Below, piece after piece: positions 19,829 to 32,835 of a stretch of DNA of 64,000 nt (positions are counted from its first letter, which is position 1; each line of letters starts with the position of its first letter). The position numbers and the translations under genes were made by a program. Origin of the DNA: Dethiobacter sp. Its GTDB lineage: Bacteria; Bacillota; Dethiobacteria; Dethiobacterales; Dethiobacteraceae. The notes beneath the pieces are model-generated. The model saw only the letters and a program-made list of their open reading frames with translations, had not been told where the DNA came from and did not search any database. The stretch is taken from contig JAGXRN010000025.1 of NCBI GenBank assembly GCA_018335875.1, positions 38,873-102,872 on the forward strand, in the 5' to 3' direction.

Positions 19829-21010
19829 GTGAAAAAAACGGTTAGGGACCTGACTTTGGCGGGTAAACGCGTTTTTACCCGCGTCGATTTTAATGTCCCC
19901 ATTGATGAAAATGGTGAAATCAGGGATGATACGCGCATCAGGGCCGGACTGCCCACGATCAGTTACCTGCTCGATAATGGCGCCGCTGTGATACTGGCAA
20001 GCCACCTGGGACGGCCCAAAGGCCGGGTCAAAGACAGCCTGCGTCTTAATGCCGTGGCCAAAAGGCTGGAAGAGCTGCTGGGGCGGCAGGTGCGCAAGAT
20101 GGATGAGGTTGTGGGGGAGGGCATCTCCCGCGCAGCGGGGGAGCTCAAGGCGGGCGATATTCTGCTGCTGGAAAATGTGCGCTTTCACCCCGGAGAGGAA
20201 AAAAATGACCCTGAACTGTCCAGGGCATATGCCTCACTTGCCGATATTTTTATCTCCGACGCTTTTGGCGCCGCACACCGGGCCCATGCTTCCAATGCCG
20301 GGATTGCGTCATACCTGCCGGCGGCGGCAGGATTGTTAATGGATGCTGAGATAGTTAATTTAAGCAGGGCGATGCATAATCCCAGGCGGCCGCTGGTGGC
20401 CATTGTGGGCGGCAATAAAATAGCTGACAAAATAGGAGTGCTGACAAACTTTATAAGCCTGGCGGACTCTCTCCTGCTTGGCGGCGGGATGGCCAACACT
20501 TTTCTGCGCGCCAAGGACTATAACATGGGGCGCTCTTTGCTGGAAGAGGACAAGCTGACGCAGGCTGCTGAACTGCTGCGCCTGGCTACATATAATGATC
20601 TTAATCTCTGCCTGCCAGTGGACCTGGTGGTGGCGGATAAAGTGGACGCCTCTGCCGAGGCGGAAGTTGTAACAGTGGAATCGGTGCCCGACGACAAGAT
20701 GGCGCTTGATATCGGCCCGAAGACGCGGGAAATTTTCTCCCGGTTAATCGCGGAAGCAGGCACCATTATCTGGAACGGGCCGCTTGGCGTGTTTGAAATC
20801 GATAAATTCGCGCAGGGCACTTTTGCAGTGGCGCGTGCCACAGCCGAGTCGGATGCATTTTCCATTATCGGCGGCGGTGATGTGGTCTCCGCTGTGGAAA
20901 AAGCCGGCGTTGCCGCCATGATTTCACACCTTTCCACTGGCGGCGGCGCAACGCTTGAGTTTTGGGAAGGAAAAGAGCTGCCGGGTATTGCTGTCCTGAA
21001 TGACTGTTAA
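19829..21010 (+). CDS. pgk: phosphoglycerate kinase
   Basis: 393 residues. The signature RVDFNVPIDENGEIRDDTRI is at the N-terminus, then ILASHLGRPKG, LENVRFHPGEEKNDP and the C-terminal nucleotide-binding parts NGPLGVFE and SIIGGGDVVSAVEKAG. It produces ATP from 1,3-bisphosphoglycerate. The start is GTG 19829 (VKKTVRDLTLAG) with AGGAGG 12 bases upstream. The longer in-frame reading from 19742 overlaps gapA and is rejected. It is followed by tpiA after 17 bp. Confidence 0.97.
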   Translation: MKKTVRDLTLAGKRVFTRVDFNVPIDENGEIRDDTRIRAGLPTISYLLDNGAAVILASHLGRPKGRVKDSLRLNAVAKRLEELLGRQVRKMDEVVGEGISRAAGELKAGDILLLENVRFHPGEEKNDPELSRAYASLADIFISDAFGAAHRAHASNAGIASYLPAAAGLLMDAEIVNLSRAMHNPRRPLVAIVGGNKIADKIGVLTNFISLADSLLLGGGMANTFLRAKDYNMGRSLLEEDKLTQAAELLRLATYNDLNLCLPVDLVVADKVDASAEAEVVTVESVPDDKMALDIGPKTREIFSRLIAEAGTIIWNGPLGVFEIDKFAQGTFAVARATAESDAFSIIGGGDVVSAVEKAGVAAMISHLSTGGGATLEFWEGKELPGIAVLNDC

Positions 21011-21027
21011 GTCCGGAGGTGAGAAAT

Positions 21028-21791
21028 ATGCGTATACCAATCATAGCAGCAAACTGGAAGATGAATAAAACAAGCGGAGAGACAAGGGATTTTTTTACGC
21101 GCTTTAGTGAGTTTCCAAAGCCCGGGCCTGTGGAGATTGTAATCTGCCCTCCCTACCCGCTCTTGTCTTTGGCAGCAGAATTGTGCCAAAGCGGTGGACT
21201 GCGACTTGGCGCACAAAATATGTACTGGGAAACGGCAGGCGCCTTTACCGGTGAAGTTTCCCCGCTCCTTTTGCGGGATCTGGAAGTCCAGTATGTGATA
21301 GTGGGCCATTCCGAGCGCAGGCAGACCTTTGCTGAAACCGACCAAAACGTATCGCGCAAAGTCAAAGCCGCTTTCGCCGCCGACCTTGTGCCTATAGTCT
21401 GTGTAGGGGAAACTTTGCAGCAGCGCCAGTCCGGGCGTACTGAAGCCGTGGTTGAGGAACAGGTGGCTGCCGCCGTTGGTGGTTTGGATCCGTCCCAGGT
21501 TCGCCGCCTGGTGATTGCTTATGAGCCGGTATGGGCCATCGGCAGCGGACTCCCGGCCAATGCCGGCGACGCCGAGCGCGTGGCCATCTTTATCCGCAGG
21601 CAGATTGGCAACCTTTTCAGCCTCAAGGTGGCCAGAGACGTGCGCATCCAGTATGGCGGCAGTGTTAAGCCGGAAAATATCGCTGATTTTATGTCCAGTG
21701 CCGAGATTGACGGTGCGCTGGTGGGCGGAGCAAGCCTTGATGCAGCTGTGTTTACCGCCATCATCGAGGCGGGCCTGGGAGTGCGGGCCTC

Positions 21792-21795
<4 letters not shown>
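21028..21795 (+). CDS. tpiA: triosephosphate isomerase
   Basis: 255 residues. AANWKMNKT with the catalytic Lys at the N-terminus, GHSERRQTF with the catalytic His, and AYEPVWAIGSG with the catalytic Glu are all present, as is the phosphate-gripping YGGSVKPEN. ATG 21028 has GGAGGTGA six bases upstream. The stop overlaps the gpmI start (ATGA). Confidence 0.98.
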
Positions 21796-24655
<2,860 letters not shown>

Positions 24656-24673
24656 GATGGTTTTTTGGTTTTG

Positions 24674-24702
24674 TTGTTTTTTCCATATCACTGTGGTAAA
24701 AT
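24674..24702 (+). promoter_or_regulatory. candidate sigma-A promoter for secG
   Basis: TTGTTT (24674-24679) and TAAAAT (24697-24702) are 17 bp apart, in an AT-rich gap about 100 bp before the secG start. Confidence 0.5.
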
Positions 24703-24804
24703 ACTAGTTGGCTGATTTTGCATTTCCCTTAGGATGCAAAACCATAATTTCTTAATATTTGGACAACTTTAGGCATTTAAACAGGCAATGAGGAGGTGTG
24801 TTAA

Positions 24805-25032
24805 TTGACTACAGCATTAAATATTCTTTTTCTGGTGTCTTCCATTGGCATGATAGCCCTGGTGCTGCTGCAATCAGGCAGGTCCGCAGGACTGTCGGGT
24901 TCAATCGCCGGTGGCGCCCAGTCTCTGTTTGGCAAGAAAAAAGGGGTAGATGATTTCCTGGCTAAAATTACCGTTGTCGTTGCCGTGGTTTTCATGGTTC
25001 TCGCCATTGTCCTGGCTTCACTGGGCGTTTAG
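24805..25032 (+). CDS. secG: preprotein translocase subunit SecG
   Basis: 75 residues with two membrane helices. The family hallmark LQSGRSAGLSGSIAGGAQSLFGKKKG lies between them. SecG assists SecYE in protein export. The start is TTG 24805, with AGGAGG eight bases upstream. The place before rnr and smpB (here with hppA and an HD gene inserted) matches secG-rnr-smpB of other Firmicutes. Confidence 0.95.
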   Translation: MTTALNILFLVSSIGMIALVLLQSGRSAGLSGSIAGGAQSLFGKKKGVDDFLAKITVVVAVVFMVLAIVLASLGV

Positions 25033-25076
25033 CTGTGGGCGGGGATAACGATACATTATAGAAGGAGGAGAAATAT

Positions 25077-27056
25077 ATGGGCAACATAGTGCTCTGGGCT
25101 CCAATCGCGGGAGTGATAGGCCTGATTTTTGCCTTTTTCCTGGCAAAGCGGGTTTCCAGTGCTGACCCCGGTAACGAAAAAATGCAGGAGATTTCCCACG
25201 CTATCCATGAGGGGGCTATGGCTTTTCTCAGCCGCGAATACCGCACCCTGGCCGTTTTTGTTATTATTCTCTTTTTTGTAATCACTTTTGCTATCAACTT
25301 CTTCACTGCCATCAGCTTTCTGGTTGGCTCGCTGGCCTCAGCCACAGCCGGTTTTATCGGCATGAACATCGCCACCAAGGCCAATGTGCGCACCACCAAC
25401 GCGGCACGTACCGGTATAAATGAAGCGCTGACCATTGCTTTTTCCGGCGGCGCAGTAATGGGCCTCTCAGTTGTGGGACTGGGTCTGCTGGGCCTTAGCA
25501 TACTCTATTTAATATTTAAAGATCCCGCAATTATAAATGGATATGCACTTGGCGCAAGCTCCATCGCTCTCTTTGCCCGTGTGGGCGGCGGTATTTATAC
25601 CAAGGCCGCAGACGTGGGCGCTGACCTTGTCGGCAAAGTGGAAGCAGGCATCCCCGAGGATGACCCCCGCAACCCTGCAGTTATTGCCGACAACGTAGGC
25701 GATAATGTGGGTGACGTAGCGGGCATGGGCGCCGACCTCTTCGAGTCTTATGTCGGCTCAATTATTGCTGCCATTACTATCGGTATCGTCCAGTTCGGCA
25801 TGGAAGGTGTTGCCCTGCCGATGCTGGTTGCCACCACAGGTATTTTTGCTGCTATCATCGGCACTTTCTTTGTTAAGGCGAAAGAAGGCGTCAAACTCTC
25901 TTCCGCCCTGGAGCGCGGCACACTTGTCAGCGGCGGCATTGTAATTGTTGCTGCTTATTTCCTGACAAAGAATTTCAGCGGAGCTTTCGGTGCGGAATTC
26001 GGCGGCCTCGGCCCCTTCTGGGCTGTAATTGCAGGACTGATAGCCGGTATTCTCATCGGCCGCATCACAGAGTACTATACATCGGACCACTATAATCCCG
26101 TAAAACAAATTGCCAAAGCATCTGAAACAGGCCCTGCCACCAACATCATTTCAGGCCTGGCAGTAGGTATGCGTTCAACAATGCTGCCCCTGCTTGTTAT
26201 CGCCGCCGCCATCCTGGTAGCCAATAGAACCGCAGGGCTCTACGGCATTGCAATCTCTGCCGTCGGTATGCTGGCCACAGCCGGCATGACAATTGCCGTT
26301 GACGCTTATGGCCCCATCGCCGACAATGCAGGCGGTATCGCCGAGATGGCCGAATTGGACAAGTCTGTGCGTAAAATTACCGACCAGCTTGACTCCATGG
26401 GCAACACCACCGCCGCCATCGGCAAAGGTTTCGCCATCGGCTCAGCCGCTCTGACTGCTCTTGCCCTCTTCTCTGCCTACACGCAGGCGGCCAATATCCA
26501 AACAATTAATATTACCAGCGCCACTGTAATTGCCGGCCTGCTTATCGGCGGCATGCTGCCCTTCCTTTTTGCCGCCCTGACCATGGAGGCCGTTGGACGC
26601 GCCGCTTTTGACATGATCGAAGAGGTGCGCCGCCAGTTCCGTGAAATTCCCGGCCTGATGGAAGGCAAAGCCAAGCCTGACCATGCCCGTTGCGTTGACA
26701 TCTCAACCAGCGCCGCCCTCAAGCAAATGGTACTCCCAGGCTTGCTGGCAGTAATAGTGCCCCTTGCCACCGGCCTCATCCTCGGTAAAGAAGCTCTGGG
26801 CGGCTTGCTGGCCGGCGCACTCTTGACCGGTGTGCTTTTGGCTATCTTCATGGCAAACGCAGGCGGCGCCTGGGATAACGCCAAGAAATATATTGAAGCA
26901 GGCGCTCACGGCGGCAAAGGTTCCGATCCGCACAAAGCCGCAGTTGTCGGTGATACAGTCGGCGACCCCTTCAAGGATACCGCAGGCCCCTCAATGAACA
27001 TCCTGATAAAACTGATGAGCATCGTCGCTCTTGTCTTTGCCCCGCTATTCCTATAA
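25077..27056 (+). CDS. hppA: membrane-bound ion-pumping pyrophosphatase
   Basis: 659 residues with about 16 membrane helices. Pyrophosphate-binding Asp clusters are present: [29 protein letters not shown] and the C-terminal [15 protein letters not shown]. The motif GNTTAA has Ala where potassium-independent enzymes carry Lys (established for the family), so a potassium-dependent type is inferred. Whether it pumps sodium or protons cannot be decided here. AAGGAGGAG precedes ATG 25077. A strong terminator follows at once. Confidence 0.95.
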   Translation: MGNIVLWAPIAGVIGLIFAFFLAKRVSSADPGNEKMQEISHAIHEGAMAFLSREYRTLAVFVIILFFVITFAINFFTAISFLVGSLASATAGFIGMNIATKANVRTTNAARTGINEALTIAFSGGAVMGLSVVGLGLLGLSILYLIFKDPAIINGYALGASSIALFARVGGGIYTKAADVGADLVGKVEAGIPEDDPRNPAVIADNVGDNVGDVAGMGADLFESYVGSIIAAITIGIVQFGMEGVALPMLVATTGIFAAIIGTFFVKAKEGVKLSSALERGTLVSGGIVIVAAYFLTKNFSGAFGAEFGGLGPFWAVIAGLIAGILIGRITEYYTSDHYNPVKQIAKASETGPATNIISGLAVGMRSTMLPLLVIAAAILVANRTAGLYGIAISAVGMLATAGMTIAVDAYGPIADNAGGIAEMAELDKSVRKITDQLDSMGNTTAAIGKGFAIGSAALTALALFSAYTQAANIQTINITSATVIAGLLIGGMLPFLFAALTMEAVGRAAFDMIEEVRRQFREIPGLMEGKAKPDHARCVDISTSAALKQMVLPGLLAVIVPLATGLILGKEALGGLLAGALLTGVLLAIFMANAGGAWDNAKKYIEAGAHGGKGSDPHKAAVVGDTVGDPFKDTAGPSMNILIKLMSIVALVFAPLFL

Positions 27057-27062
27057 ACACTG

Positions 27063-27098
27063 CAACACCCCGGCACAAGCCGGGGTGTTTTTTTTGGT
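27063..27098 (+). terminator. rho-independent terminator after hppA
   Basis: AACACCCCGGC and GCCGGGGTGTT form a perfect 11-bp stem around ACAA, followed by eight Ts. Confidence 0.92.
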
Positions 27099-27381
27099 TG
27101 TCACGGGACGAGGTTTGTATTTTTCTTTTGTGTTATTGTTGCTCCGTGTGACTGCTTTTTATATTGCTTTCAAAAAAAAGAAATGCAACAAGTATTAGTC
27201 CACATACCAGTCTGTCAGGTAAAAAAACATCAAGGTATAGTATTTACAGGCGCCAGCATGTCAAAAATTCTCAATATGCAGGAATCTGCAGGAAAACAGT
27301 CGAATATTGTTTTAACGTGAAATGTGCTCATTATTTTAGGCAAAAACGTCAATACTACGGTTACTGGAAAGGGTGGACTGA
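27099..27381. other. hppA-HD gene intergenic region
   Basis: About 280 AT-rich bases. A frame from 27164 is open but has no ribosome site or recognisable protein and overlaps the HD gene, so I treat it as chance. No RNA gene or clear repeat was recognised. Confidence 0.5.
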
Positions 27382-27933
27382 ATGGAACGAAGTGATGCTC
27401 TGGCACTGGTAAAAAAGCATGTTAAAAATAAGAACCTTGTCAAGCACATGATTGCCACTGAGGCAGTGATGGAAGCGCTGGCAGTCCATTTAGCGGAAGA
27501 CACAGAAAAATGGCGCCGGGTGGGACTGATTCACGACCTTGATTATGATAAGACTGTTGATACACCGGAACAGCATGGCCTGCTGGCCGCTGGCATGCTT
27601 GAAGAATTGTCATTCCCCCCGGATATAATAGCTGCTGTGAAGTCACACAATGAAGCGCTGGGATATCCAAGGCAAAGTATGATGGATAAGGCGCTCTACG
27701 CCGCTGACCCCGTTACCGGGCTGATAGTGGCAGCAGCTCTTATCCATCCTGATAAAAAACTTGCCTCTATTGATACCCAGTTTGTACTTAACCGCTTCGG
27801 GGAAAAACAATTTGCCCGCGGCGCCGACAGAGAACAGATAAAAACCTGCAGCGAGCTGGGCCTTGGGTTGGAGGAATTCATAGCTGTCAGCCTCGAAGCG
27901 ATGCAGAACGCTGCCGGCGAACTGGGATTATAA
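27382..27933 (+). CDS. HD domain (HDIG-type) metal-dependent phosphohydrolase
   Basis: 183 residues. The HD pair is in GLIHDLDYDKTV (about residues 50-55), with an upstream His in KHMIATEAVMEALA and a later SHNE (residue about 93) as further ligands. This is the small HDIG form common in Clostridia. Substrate unknown; nucleotide or phosphate ester hydrolysis is the family role. It is 23 bp before rnr and likely cotranscribed with it. Confidence 0.85.
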   Translation: MERSDALALVKKHVKNKNLVKHMIATEAVMEALAVHLAEDTEKWRRVGLIHDLDYDKTVDTPEQHGLLAAGMLEELSFPPDIIAAVKSHNEALGYPRQSMMDKALYAADPVTGLIVAAALIHPDKKLASIDTQFVLNRFGEKQFARGADREQIKTCSELGLGLEEFIAVSLEAMQNAAGELGL

Positions 27934-27956
27934 GTAAGATAGAAAAGAGGGAAACC

Positions 27957-30083
27957 ATGAGTTTTCAGGAAAAATTGCTTGAATTCATGCGTGAGGCGGC
28001 CTACAGGCCGCTGACGATTGAAGAATTGGCCGGTAAAATTGGTGTTGTCTCTACCAAGCGCGATATTAAAAAATTTAACAAACTGCTGGAGGAAATGGAG
28101 CAGGAAGGTAAGATTATAAAGACCCGCTATGGCCGCTACGGGATTCCCGAAAAGATGAACCTCGTTGCAGGCACGCTGCAGGGTAACCAGGCAGGCTTTG
28201 GTTTTATCATTCCCGATGTCCGCACCCAAAGTGATGTATTTGTACCGTCAAACCAGATGAACGGAGCCATGCACGGTGACCGAGTGGTTGCCCGGGTGCT
28301 CGGAGGTGGTAACGGCAGAAAAAGCGAAGGTGAAATTATCCGTATTCTGCAGCGCCGTTCAAAGTATGTTGTGGGACGCTACGAGGCCAGCCGCCAGTTT
28401 GGTTTTGTTGTTCCTGACGACCAGCGTATTTCCCAGGATATCTTTGTGCCAAGAAGCGAGACACGCTCTCTGAAAAAAGGCATGAAGGTACAGGTGGAAA
28501 TAATCCGCTGGCCTGAGAAGCGCCGCAACCCGGAAGGCACCATAGTCTCTGTACTCGGTGAGCCTGGTGATCCGGGCCTTGATACCTTAACTATTATTAA
28601 AAAACATGAGCTGCCTGAGGAATTTCCTCCTCAGGTAATTAAAGAAGTAAGAGCAATTGGGCAGGAACTAAGCGAAGACGACATGGCAGGCCGCCGTGAC
28701 CTCCGCAGGCTGCCTATGGTAACAATCGACGGCGCCGACGCCAAGGATCTTGATGATGCCGTATCCCTTGAAAAGAGCGCTGACGGCTGGCTTCTCGGTG
28801 TCCATATCGCCGATGTGAGCCATTATGTGCGTGAAGGCACAGCTCTAGATAAAGAAGCACTATTCCGGGGAACCAGCATCTATCTGGTAGACCGTGTTAT
28901 TCCCATGCTGCCCCCCGAGCTCTCCAATGATATGTGCAGCCTGAACCCGAAGGTGGACCGACTGGCCATGAGTGTGCTGATAAAACTGAATAAAGGCGGC
29001 CGGGTAGTGAGCCATGAATTTACAGCCAGCGTCATCCGTACACTAGAGCGCATGACTTATGACGATGTACGTGCCATTCTAGAAGATAAAGACGTGGAAT
29101 TGCGTAACCGCTACAAGCCCCTGGTTGCCATGTTTGAGGGTATGGGAGAATTAGCCCTGCTGCTGCGTGCGAACCGTATCAATCGCGGTGCCATTGATTT
29201 TGCCATGCCGGAAGTTAAAGTAAAACTTGATGAGCAGGGCAAACCTGTTGATATAGTAAAACGCTCGCGTACAATTGCAGAGACAATAATTGAAGAATTT
29301 ATGCTGCAGTGCAATGAAGTTGTGGCGGAGCACTTTTTTCGCCTGGGGGTTCCCTTTGTCTACCGTACCCATGAGCGGCCTGACGATGAAAAAATGCTGC
29401 ATTTTCGCGACTTTGTCCATAACCTTGGCTTCTCAATCAAGGGCAAGCCTGAAAAGATCCAACCGCGTACACTCCAGGAAATGCTAAAAGAAGTAGAGGG
29501 CAAACCTGAAGAGAGAGTTGTTAATACACTTTTGCTGCGTGCCATGAAACAGGCCCGCTACTCAGCTGAAAACATTCCCCATTTTGGCCTCGCCGCTGAG
29601 TATTATAGTCATTTCACCTCCCCAATCCGCCGCTATCCGGATCTTGTTATCCACCGCCTCATGCGTGAATACATGAATGGAATCCCAGGCCCAAAACGAG
29701 TGGCCAGAATTGCTAAAAACAACGAATATGCTGCCGACCGTTCTTCCATGCGTGAGCGACTGGCCATGGAAGCCGAACGGGAAAGCGTTGATATGAAGAA
29801 AGTAGAATATATGGAAGGCAAGGAAGGGCAGGAGTTTGATGCCATTATTTCCGGTGTCACATCTTTCGGCGTCTTTGCCGAACTGGACAACCTGGTAGAA
29901 GGACTCATCCACGTCTCCAGCATGGATGATGACTACTACCACTTCCACCCTGAAAAACTGTCACTAATCGGTGAGCGCACAGGCAAAACCTTTCGCATCG
30001 GCCAACCTGTCCGTGTACTCCTTAAACGCGTCAGCAAAGAAGACCGCCAAATCGACTTCACCCTCGCCGAGGGTCGGGTTTAA
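27957..30083 (+). CDS. rnr: ribonuclease R
   Basis: 708 residues. N-terminal winged helix, two cold-shock domains (VAGTLQGNQAGFGFI and YEASRQFGFVVPDD), the RNB catalytic domain with DGADAKDLDDAVSLE and the four-Asp centre, HFTSPIRRYPDLVIHRLM, and a C-terminal S1 domain (EFDAIISGVTSFGVFAELDN). RNase R degrades structured RNA 3' to 5' and, together with SmpB and tmRNA, destroys nonstop mRNA. It lies directly ahead of smpB and ssrA. Confidence 0.97.
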   Translation: MSFQEKLLEFMREAAYRPLTIEELAGKIGVVSTKRDIKKFNKLLEEMEQEGKIIKTRYGRYGIPEKMNLVAGTLQGNQAGFGFIIPDVRTQSDVFVPSNQMNGAMHGDRVVARVLGGGNGRKSEGEIIRILQRRSKYVVGRYEASRQFGFVVPDDQRISQDIFVPRSETRSLKKGMKVQVEIIRWPEKRRNPEGTIVSVLGEPGDPGLDTLTIIKKHELPEEFPPQVIKEVRAIGQELSEDDMAGRRDLRRLPMVTIDGADAKDLDDAVSLEKSADGWLLGVHIADVSHYVREGTALDKEALFRGTSIYLVDRVIPMLPPELSNDMCSLNPKVDRLAMSVLIKLNKGGRVVSHEFTASVIRTLERMTYDDVRAILEDKDVELRNRYKPLVAMFEGMGELALLLRANRINRGAIDFAMPEVKVKLDEQGKPVDIVKRSRTIAETIIEEFMLQCNEVVAEHFFRLGVPFVYRTHERPDDEKMLHFRDFVHNLGFSIKGKPEKIQPRTLQEMLKEVEGKPEERVVNTLLLRAMKQARYSAENIPHFGLAAEYYSHFTSPIRRYPDLVIHRLMREYMNGIPGPKRVARIAKNNEYAADRSSMRERLAMEAERESVDMKKVEYMEGKEGQEFDAIISGVTSFGVFAELDNLVEGLIHVSSMDDDYYHFHPEKLSLIGERTGKTFRIGQPVRVLLKRVSKEDRQIDFTLAEGRV

Positions 30084-30136
30084 AGATCAGAGCGGGACAG
30101 TTTTAATTTAAAAAATGGTAAAATATTGTATCTGAG

Positions 30137-30165
30137 TTGACTGTAAAACAGTGAGATGTTATAAT
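30137..30165 (+). promoter_or_regulatory. sigma-A promoter for smpB-ssrA
   Basis: TTGACT (30137-30142) and TATAAT (30160-30165) are exactly 17 bp apart. A hairpin, CCCTATTTG / CAAATAGGG near 30203-30230, lies between promoter and gene without a T-run. Confidence 0.75.
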
Positions 30166-30253
30166 CATATTACAGATTAGCATTGCATAGTGCCGTGTCT
30201 GCCCTATTTGTCTTTGAGCAAATAGGGTTCATTTATCCAAGAGGTCGAATAAA

Positions 30254-30712
30254 GTGGAGAATAAAACCTATGCCAAAAACCGCAAGGCTTATCATGATTA
30301 TCATATCGAAGAGACCTACGAGGCGGGTATTGCCCTGACCGGCACTGAGGTCAAATCAGTACGTTCCGGCAAGGTTAATCTGAAGGACAGCTACGCCAGG
30401 GTTGAAAATGGTGAGCTTTTCGTGCATAATATGCATATAAGCACTTATGAACAAGGCAACCGTTTTAACCACGAGCCTATGCGCGTACGAAAGCTCCTGA
30501 TGCACCGCCGTGAAATCAGCCGGCTGATTGGTCTGACAAGGGAAAAAGGTTATACGCTCATCCCCACCAAGCTTTATGTCAGTAAAGGCTTTATCAAAAT
30601 GGAAATTGCCCTGGCACGTGGCAAAAAGCAGTACGACAAACGCGATGCGCTTCACGAAAAAGAAGCCAAAAGAGAAGTAGAGCGTGCCTTTAAAGAAAAG
30701 CAGTATCTTTAA
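30254..30712 (+). CDS. smpB: SsrA-binding protein SmpB
   Basis: 152 residues, full length. SmpB binds the tRNA-like part of tmRNA and carries it into stalled ribosomes. Visible are [39 protein letters not shown] and the C-terminal [18 protein letters not shown], whose basic tail enters the empty mRNA channel. The start is GTG 30254 with AAGAGGT upstream. The stop lies 4 bp before tmRNA. Confidence 0.98.
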   Translation: MENKTYAKNRKAYHDYHIEETYEAGIALTGTEVKSVRSGKVNLKDSYARVENGELFVHNMHISTYEQGNRFNHEPMRVRKLLMHRREISRLIGLTREKGYTLIPTKLYVSKGFIKMEIALARGKKQYDKRDALHEKEAKREVERAFKEKQYL

Positions 30713-30716
30713 TCAT

Positions 30717-31071
30717 GGGGGCGTTTTGGATTCGACGGGGGTTGTATGGGTAAGAGAAGCGGGTCCGGGACCATGGCCCGGTCAAAACATGGAAAGCGTT
30801 TTAAACGCCAACGATAACTTAGCTTTTGCTGCTTAATTAAAGCAGCCGTCTGACTGTCTTGAGCCTGCAGGGGACAGATCCAGGCGCCGACAACGCAGGC
30901 TACCGACTTCACGGTTTGTTCAGCCAAAGAAGAAGGGAATAACAACTGAACTAGCGCGACCGGATCTTGTCTTGGGGAGCCGGTCAAGCGAAACCTAACC
31001 TGAGACTACACCCGTAGATGCTCTTGCTGGTATGCTTTCGGACAGGGGTTCGACTCCCCTCGCCTCCACCA
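30717..31071 (+). ncRNA. ssrA: transfer-messenger RNA (complete)
   Basis: 355 nt. The 5' end GGGGGCGTTTTGGATTCGAC pairs with the 3' CGCCTCC before the encoded CCA. The T arm is AGGGGTTCGACTCCCCT. The tag frame begins at GCC 30807 and reads ANDNLAFAA then TAA (30834-30836), so the full tag would be Ala-ANDNLAFAA. A pseudoknot stem GACCGG...CCGGTC lies near 30959-30986. It is 4 bp behind smpB. It is the only copy in the window with a complete tRNA-like domain. Confidence 0.97.
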
Positions 31072-31082
31072 ATACCATAAAT

Positions 31083-31117
31083 AAAACTCAGGCTAACTTA
31101 GACCTGAGTTTTTTTAT
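31083..31117 (+). terminator. terminator of ssrA
   Basis: AACTCAGG (31085) pairs with CCTGAGTT (31103) and is followed by a run of seven Ts. Similar AACTCAGG-type hairpins follow several of the truncated tmRNA copies. Confidence 0.9.
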
Positions 31118-31184
31118 AAAGTAAATTATCTTACTCTTCTTAAAATAATTTCTTCCTATTTTCCTACTTCAATTTCAATTCGAT

Positions 31185-31481
31185 TTAATTTCTCTGCATT
31201 TTGTTTATATCCGTCAAAAAGAGCTCCAAGTTTTTGACCGTGATCATTTCGATTCTTACTACTGTATCTTTGACGGTTTTGATTTCGTTTTTCATGACAG
31301 ACATATCACTTTTGACTTCAGACAAATCATATTTTATATTCCCAACATCAGTTTTGTTGTCTTGAAGTTCTAAAATAGTGACTGCGCCTAAACATCCCGC
31401 CCGCCGCCAATCAGAAATATTAAATCTCTGCCGTGGGCCCTCAAGGGAAGCGGGGAAGCTGCCGAGGTCAAGTTGGGACAC
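31185..31481 (-). CDS. small coiled-coil protein or fragment
   Basis: 98 residues. The C-terminal 60 residues are a strong heptad-like helix (LSEVKSDMSVMKNEIKTVKDTVVRIE). The N-terminal 35 residues are Pro/Gly-rich and look unrelated, as if a fused leader. No good ribosome site precedes the start. I do not recognise a family; it may be a gene remnant caught in the ssrA island. Confidence 0.35.
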   Translation of the reverse strand: MSQLDLGSFPASLEGPRQRFNISDWRRAGCLGAVTILELQDNKTDVGNIKYDLSEVKSDMSVMKNEIKTVKDTVVRIEMITVKNLELFLTDINKMQRN

Positions 31482-31580
31482 CCGAGATATTCACCACTGC
31501 CACAATATGGTATATTTAGATTAGGAGGTGGTAAGGTGTAATAATTTTACTCTTAAAGAGCATAAAAATTTTAAAAGAAA

Positions 31581-32205
31581 TTAAATGCATTCAGAAACAA
31601 AGGAGTGGCGGTATTGAGTTTGTGCAGGGTCAGATGGATCTTGTTCCAGCTTTGCAAGCTCGTCCGAAGAAATTGTCAGGCGTTTGCGATTCTGTAATAC
31701 CGGATCGTGAGCTTTTCCGAACTGAGTGCGTGCAGTACGGGCAATCCCAGAAGTTATCTTTCCCAGGCTTGCAGCCCGCTGAGCAATAGAAGCTCCTGTA
31801 GAGCTTAGCGCTGCAGAGACAAGCGGGCGTGTTCGGGGCATTAATTCTGCGATTGGTTTACGGGTTATGCGGATTAGTGCATCGCCAAGAAAGTGTCCAT
31901 CCGGCCTGACACATGTTGCCCGCAGAAAGGAAGGCCCCCGGCCATCGCGCACACGTCAATCATTTCTTTTGCCGTATGCCAGACAACCGCCACATTTGTA
32001 CCGTCAACACTCTTACCTGGAACACCAGGTCCGCGGGCTCTCTCTTCAAGGTCACCGCCTGTGACAGATGGCGAATGTGTTGTGATTGCAATCCCGTTGT
32101 CGCGGTAAACGAACAGGACAGGCAGCCCCAGGCTGCAGCAAGATTCATTGACTCCATCAACATGCCCTGGTTCATTGCACCCTCACCAAAGAAAGCACTT
32201 GTTTT
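31581..32205 (-). pseudogene. remnant of a thiamine-diphosphate dehydrogenase E1 alpha subunit (AcoA-like)
   Basis: Two frames on the minus strand together give parts of an E1 alpha chain. The first (about 32205-31960) reads TSAFFGEGAMNQGMLMESMNLAAAWG, the family TPP-binding segment. A frameshift follows, then GPSFLRATCVRPDGHFLGDALIRI and the C-terminal helix region (LVSAALSSTGASIAQRAASLG). The N-terminal third is missing and no E1 beta or E2 gene is nearby. It is non-functional DNA inside the island. Confidence 0.7.
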
Positions 32206-32261
32206 TATCTCAAAATAATGCTATATTTAATGTACATATATTGATAATGGGAGTGTTGATT

Positions 32262-32534
32262 ATGCCCAAAATAAGACCGATTTCAGATCTGAGAAATAAT
32301 GCCAACGAAATTTCTGAGTACTGCCGCACTGAGCGAGAACCGGTTTTTATAACAAAAAATGGTGTAGGAGATATGGTCGTAATGAGTATAGAGGTATATG
32401 AGAGACAACAGGCTCTGATGGAACTTTACGGAAAACTATCGGAGGCTGAAGCTGAGGTAGCAAACGGGGAAAAGGGCGAAGAATTTAGAAGCTTTGCAAA
32501 GAAGCTAAGGGCGAGTGTTCGTGGAAAACTATAG
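32262..32534 (+). CDS. Phd/YefM-family antitoxin (module 1)
   Basis: 90 residues. The N-terminus MPKIRPISDLRNNANEISEYC followed by EPVFITKNGVGDMVVMS is the Phd/YefM DNA-binding fold; the C-terminal acidic helix neutralises the toxin. ATG 32262 is chosen because it gives the family start (MPKIRP); ATG 32247 would add five residues. It overlaps the toxin gene. AT-rich, dyad-containing DNA upstream (around 32230-32250) is the likely operator. Confidence 0.88.
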   Translation: MPKIRPISDLRNNANEISEYCRTEREPVFITKNGVGDMVVMSIEVYERQQALMELYGKLSEAEAEVANGEKGEEFRSFAKKLRASVRGKL

Positions 32535-32823
32535 GATTATTATTCTCCCGTCTGCCCAGAAAGATCTAAAAGATATTGTAGATTACATTAATGAACTGTC
32601 TCCTGACGCAGCGCTAAAACTATATGACGAAATTGTAGATAGCATTATAACATTGGAGCATATGCCGCTACGTTCTCCCTTGCTAAAAATCCCAGAGCTC
32701 CGGGCAAAGGGTTACCGTGTGCTGGTTGTGCAGAACTATTTAGTCTTTTATATTGTTAGTGACAAAGCCGTGGAAATACGTCGAATCCTTTACGGGCGGC
32801 GGCGGTATGAAGATATATTATAG
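32515..32823 (+). CDS. RelE/ParE-family toxin (module 1)
   Basis: 102 residues. The fold is shown by NYRIIILPSAQKDLKDIVDYI, then SPLLKIPELRAKGYRVLVVQNYLVFYIV and the C-terminal EIRRILYGRRRYEDIL, with the basic and Tyr residues used by RelE nucleases on ribosome-bound mRNA. Start GTG 32515 overlaps the antitoxin by 20 bp; GTG 32521 is an alternative. The stop lies 13 bp ahead of truncated tmRNA copy 2. A 3' fragment of a near-identical gene is at 42692-42760. Confidence 0.88.
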   Translation: MFVENYRIIILPSAQKDLKDIVDYINELSPDAALKLYDEIVDSIITLEHMPLRSPLLKIPELRAKGYRVLVVQNYLVFYIVSDKAVEIRRILYGRRRYEDIL

Positions 32824-32835
32824 TGTTAAAGAATC

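Noticed and set aside
27164..27412. 82-codon frame before the HD gene
   Set aside because: Overlaps the HD gene start, has no ribosome site and low-complexity basic composition.
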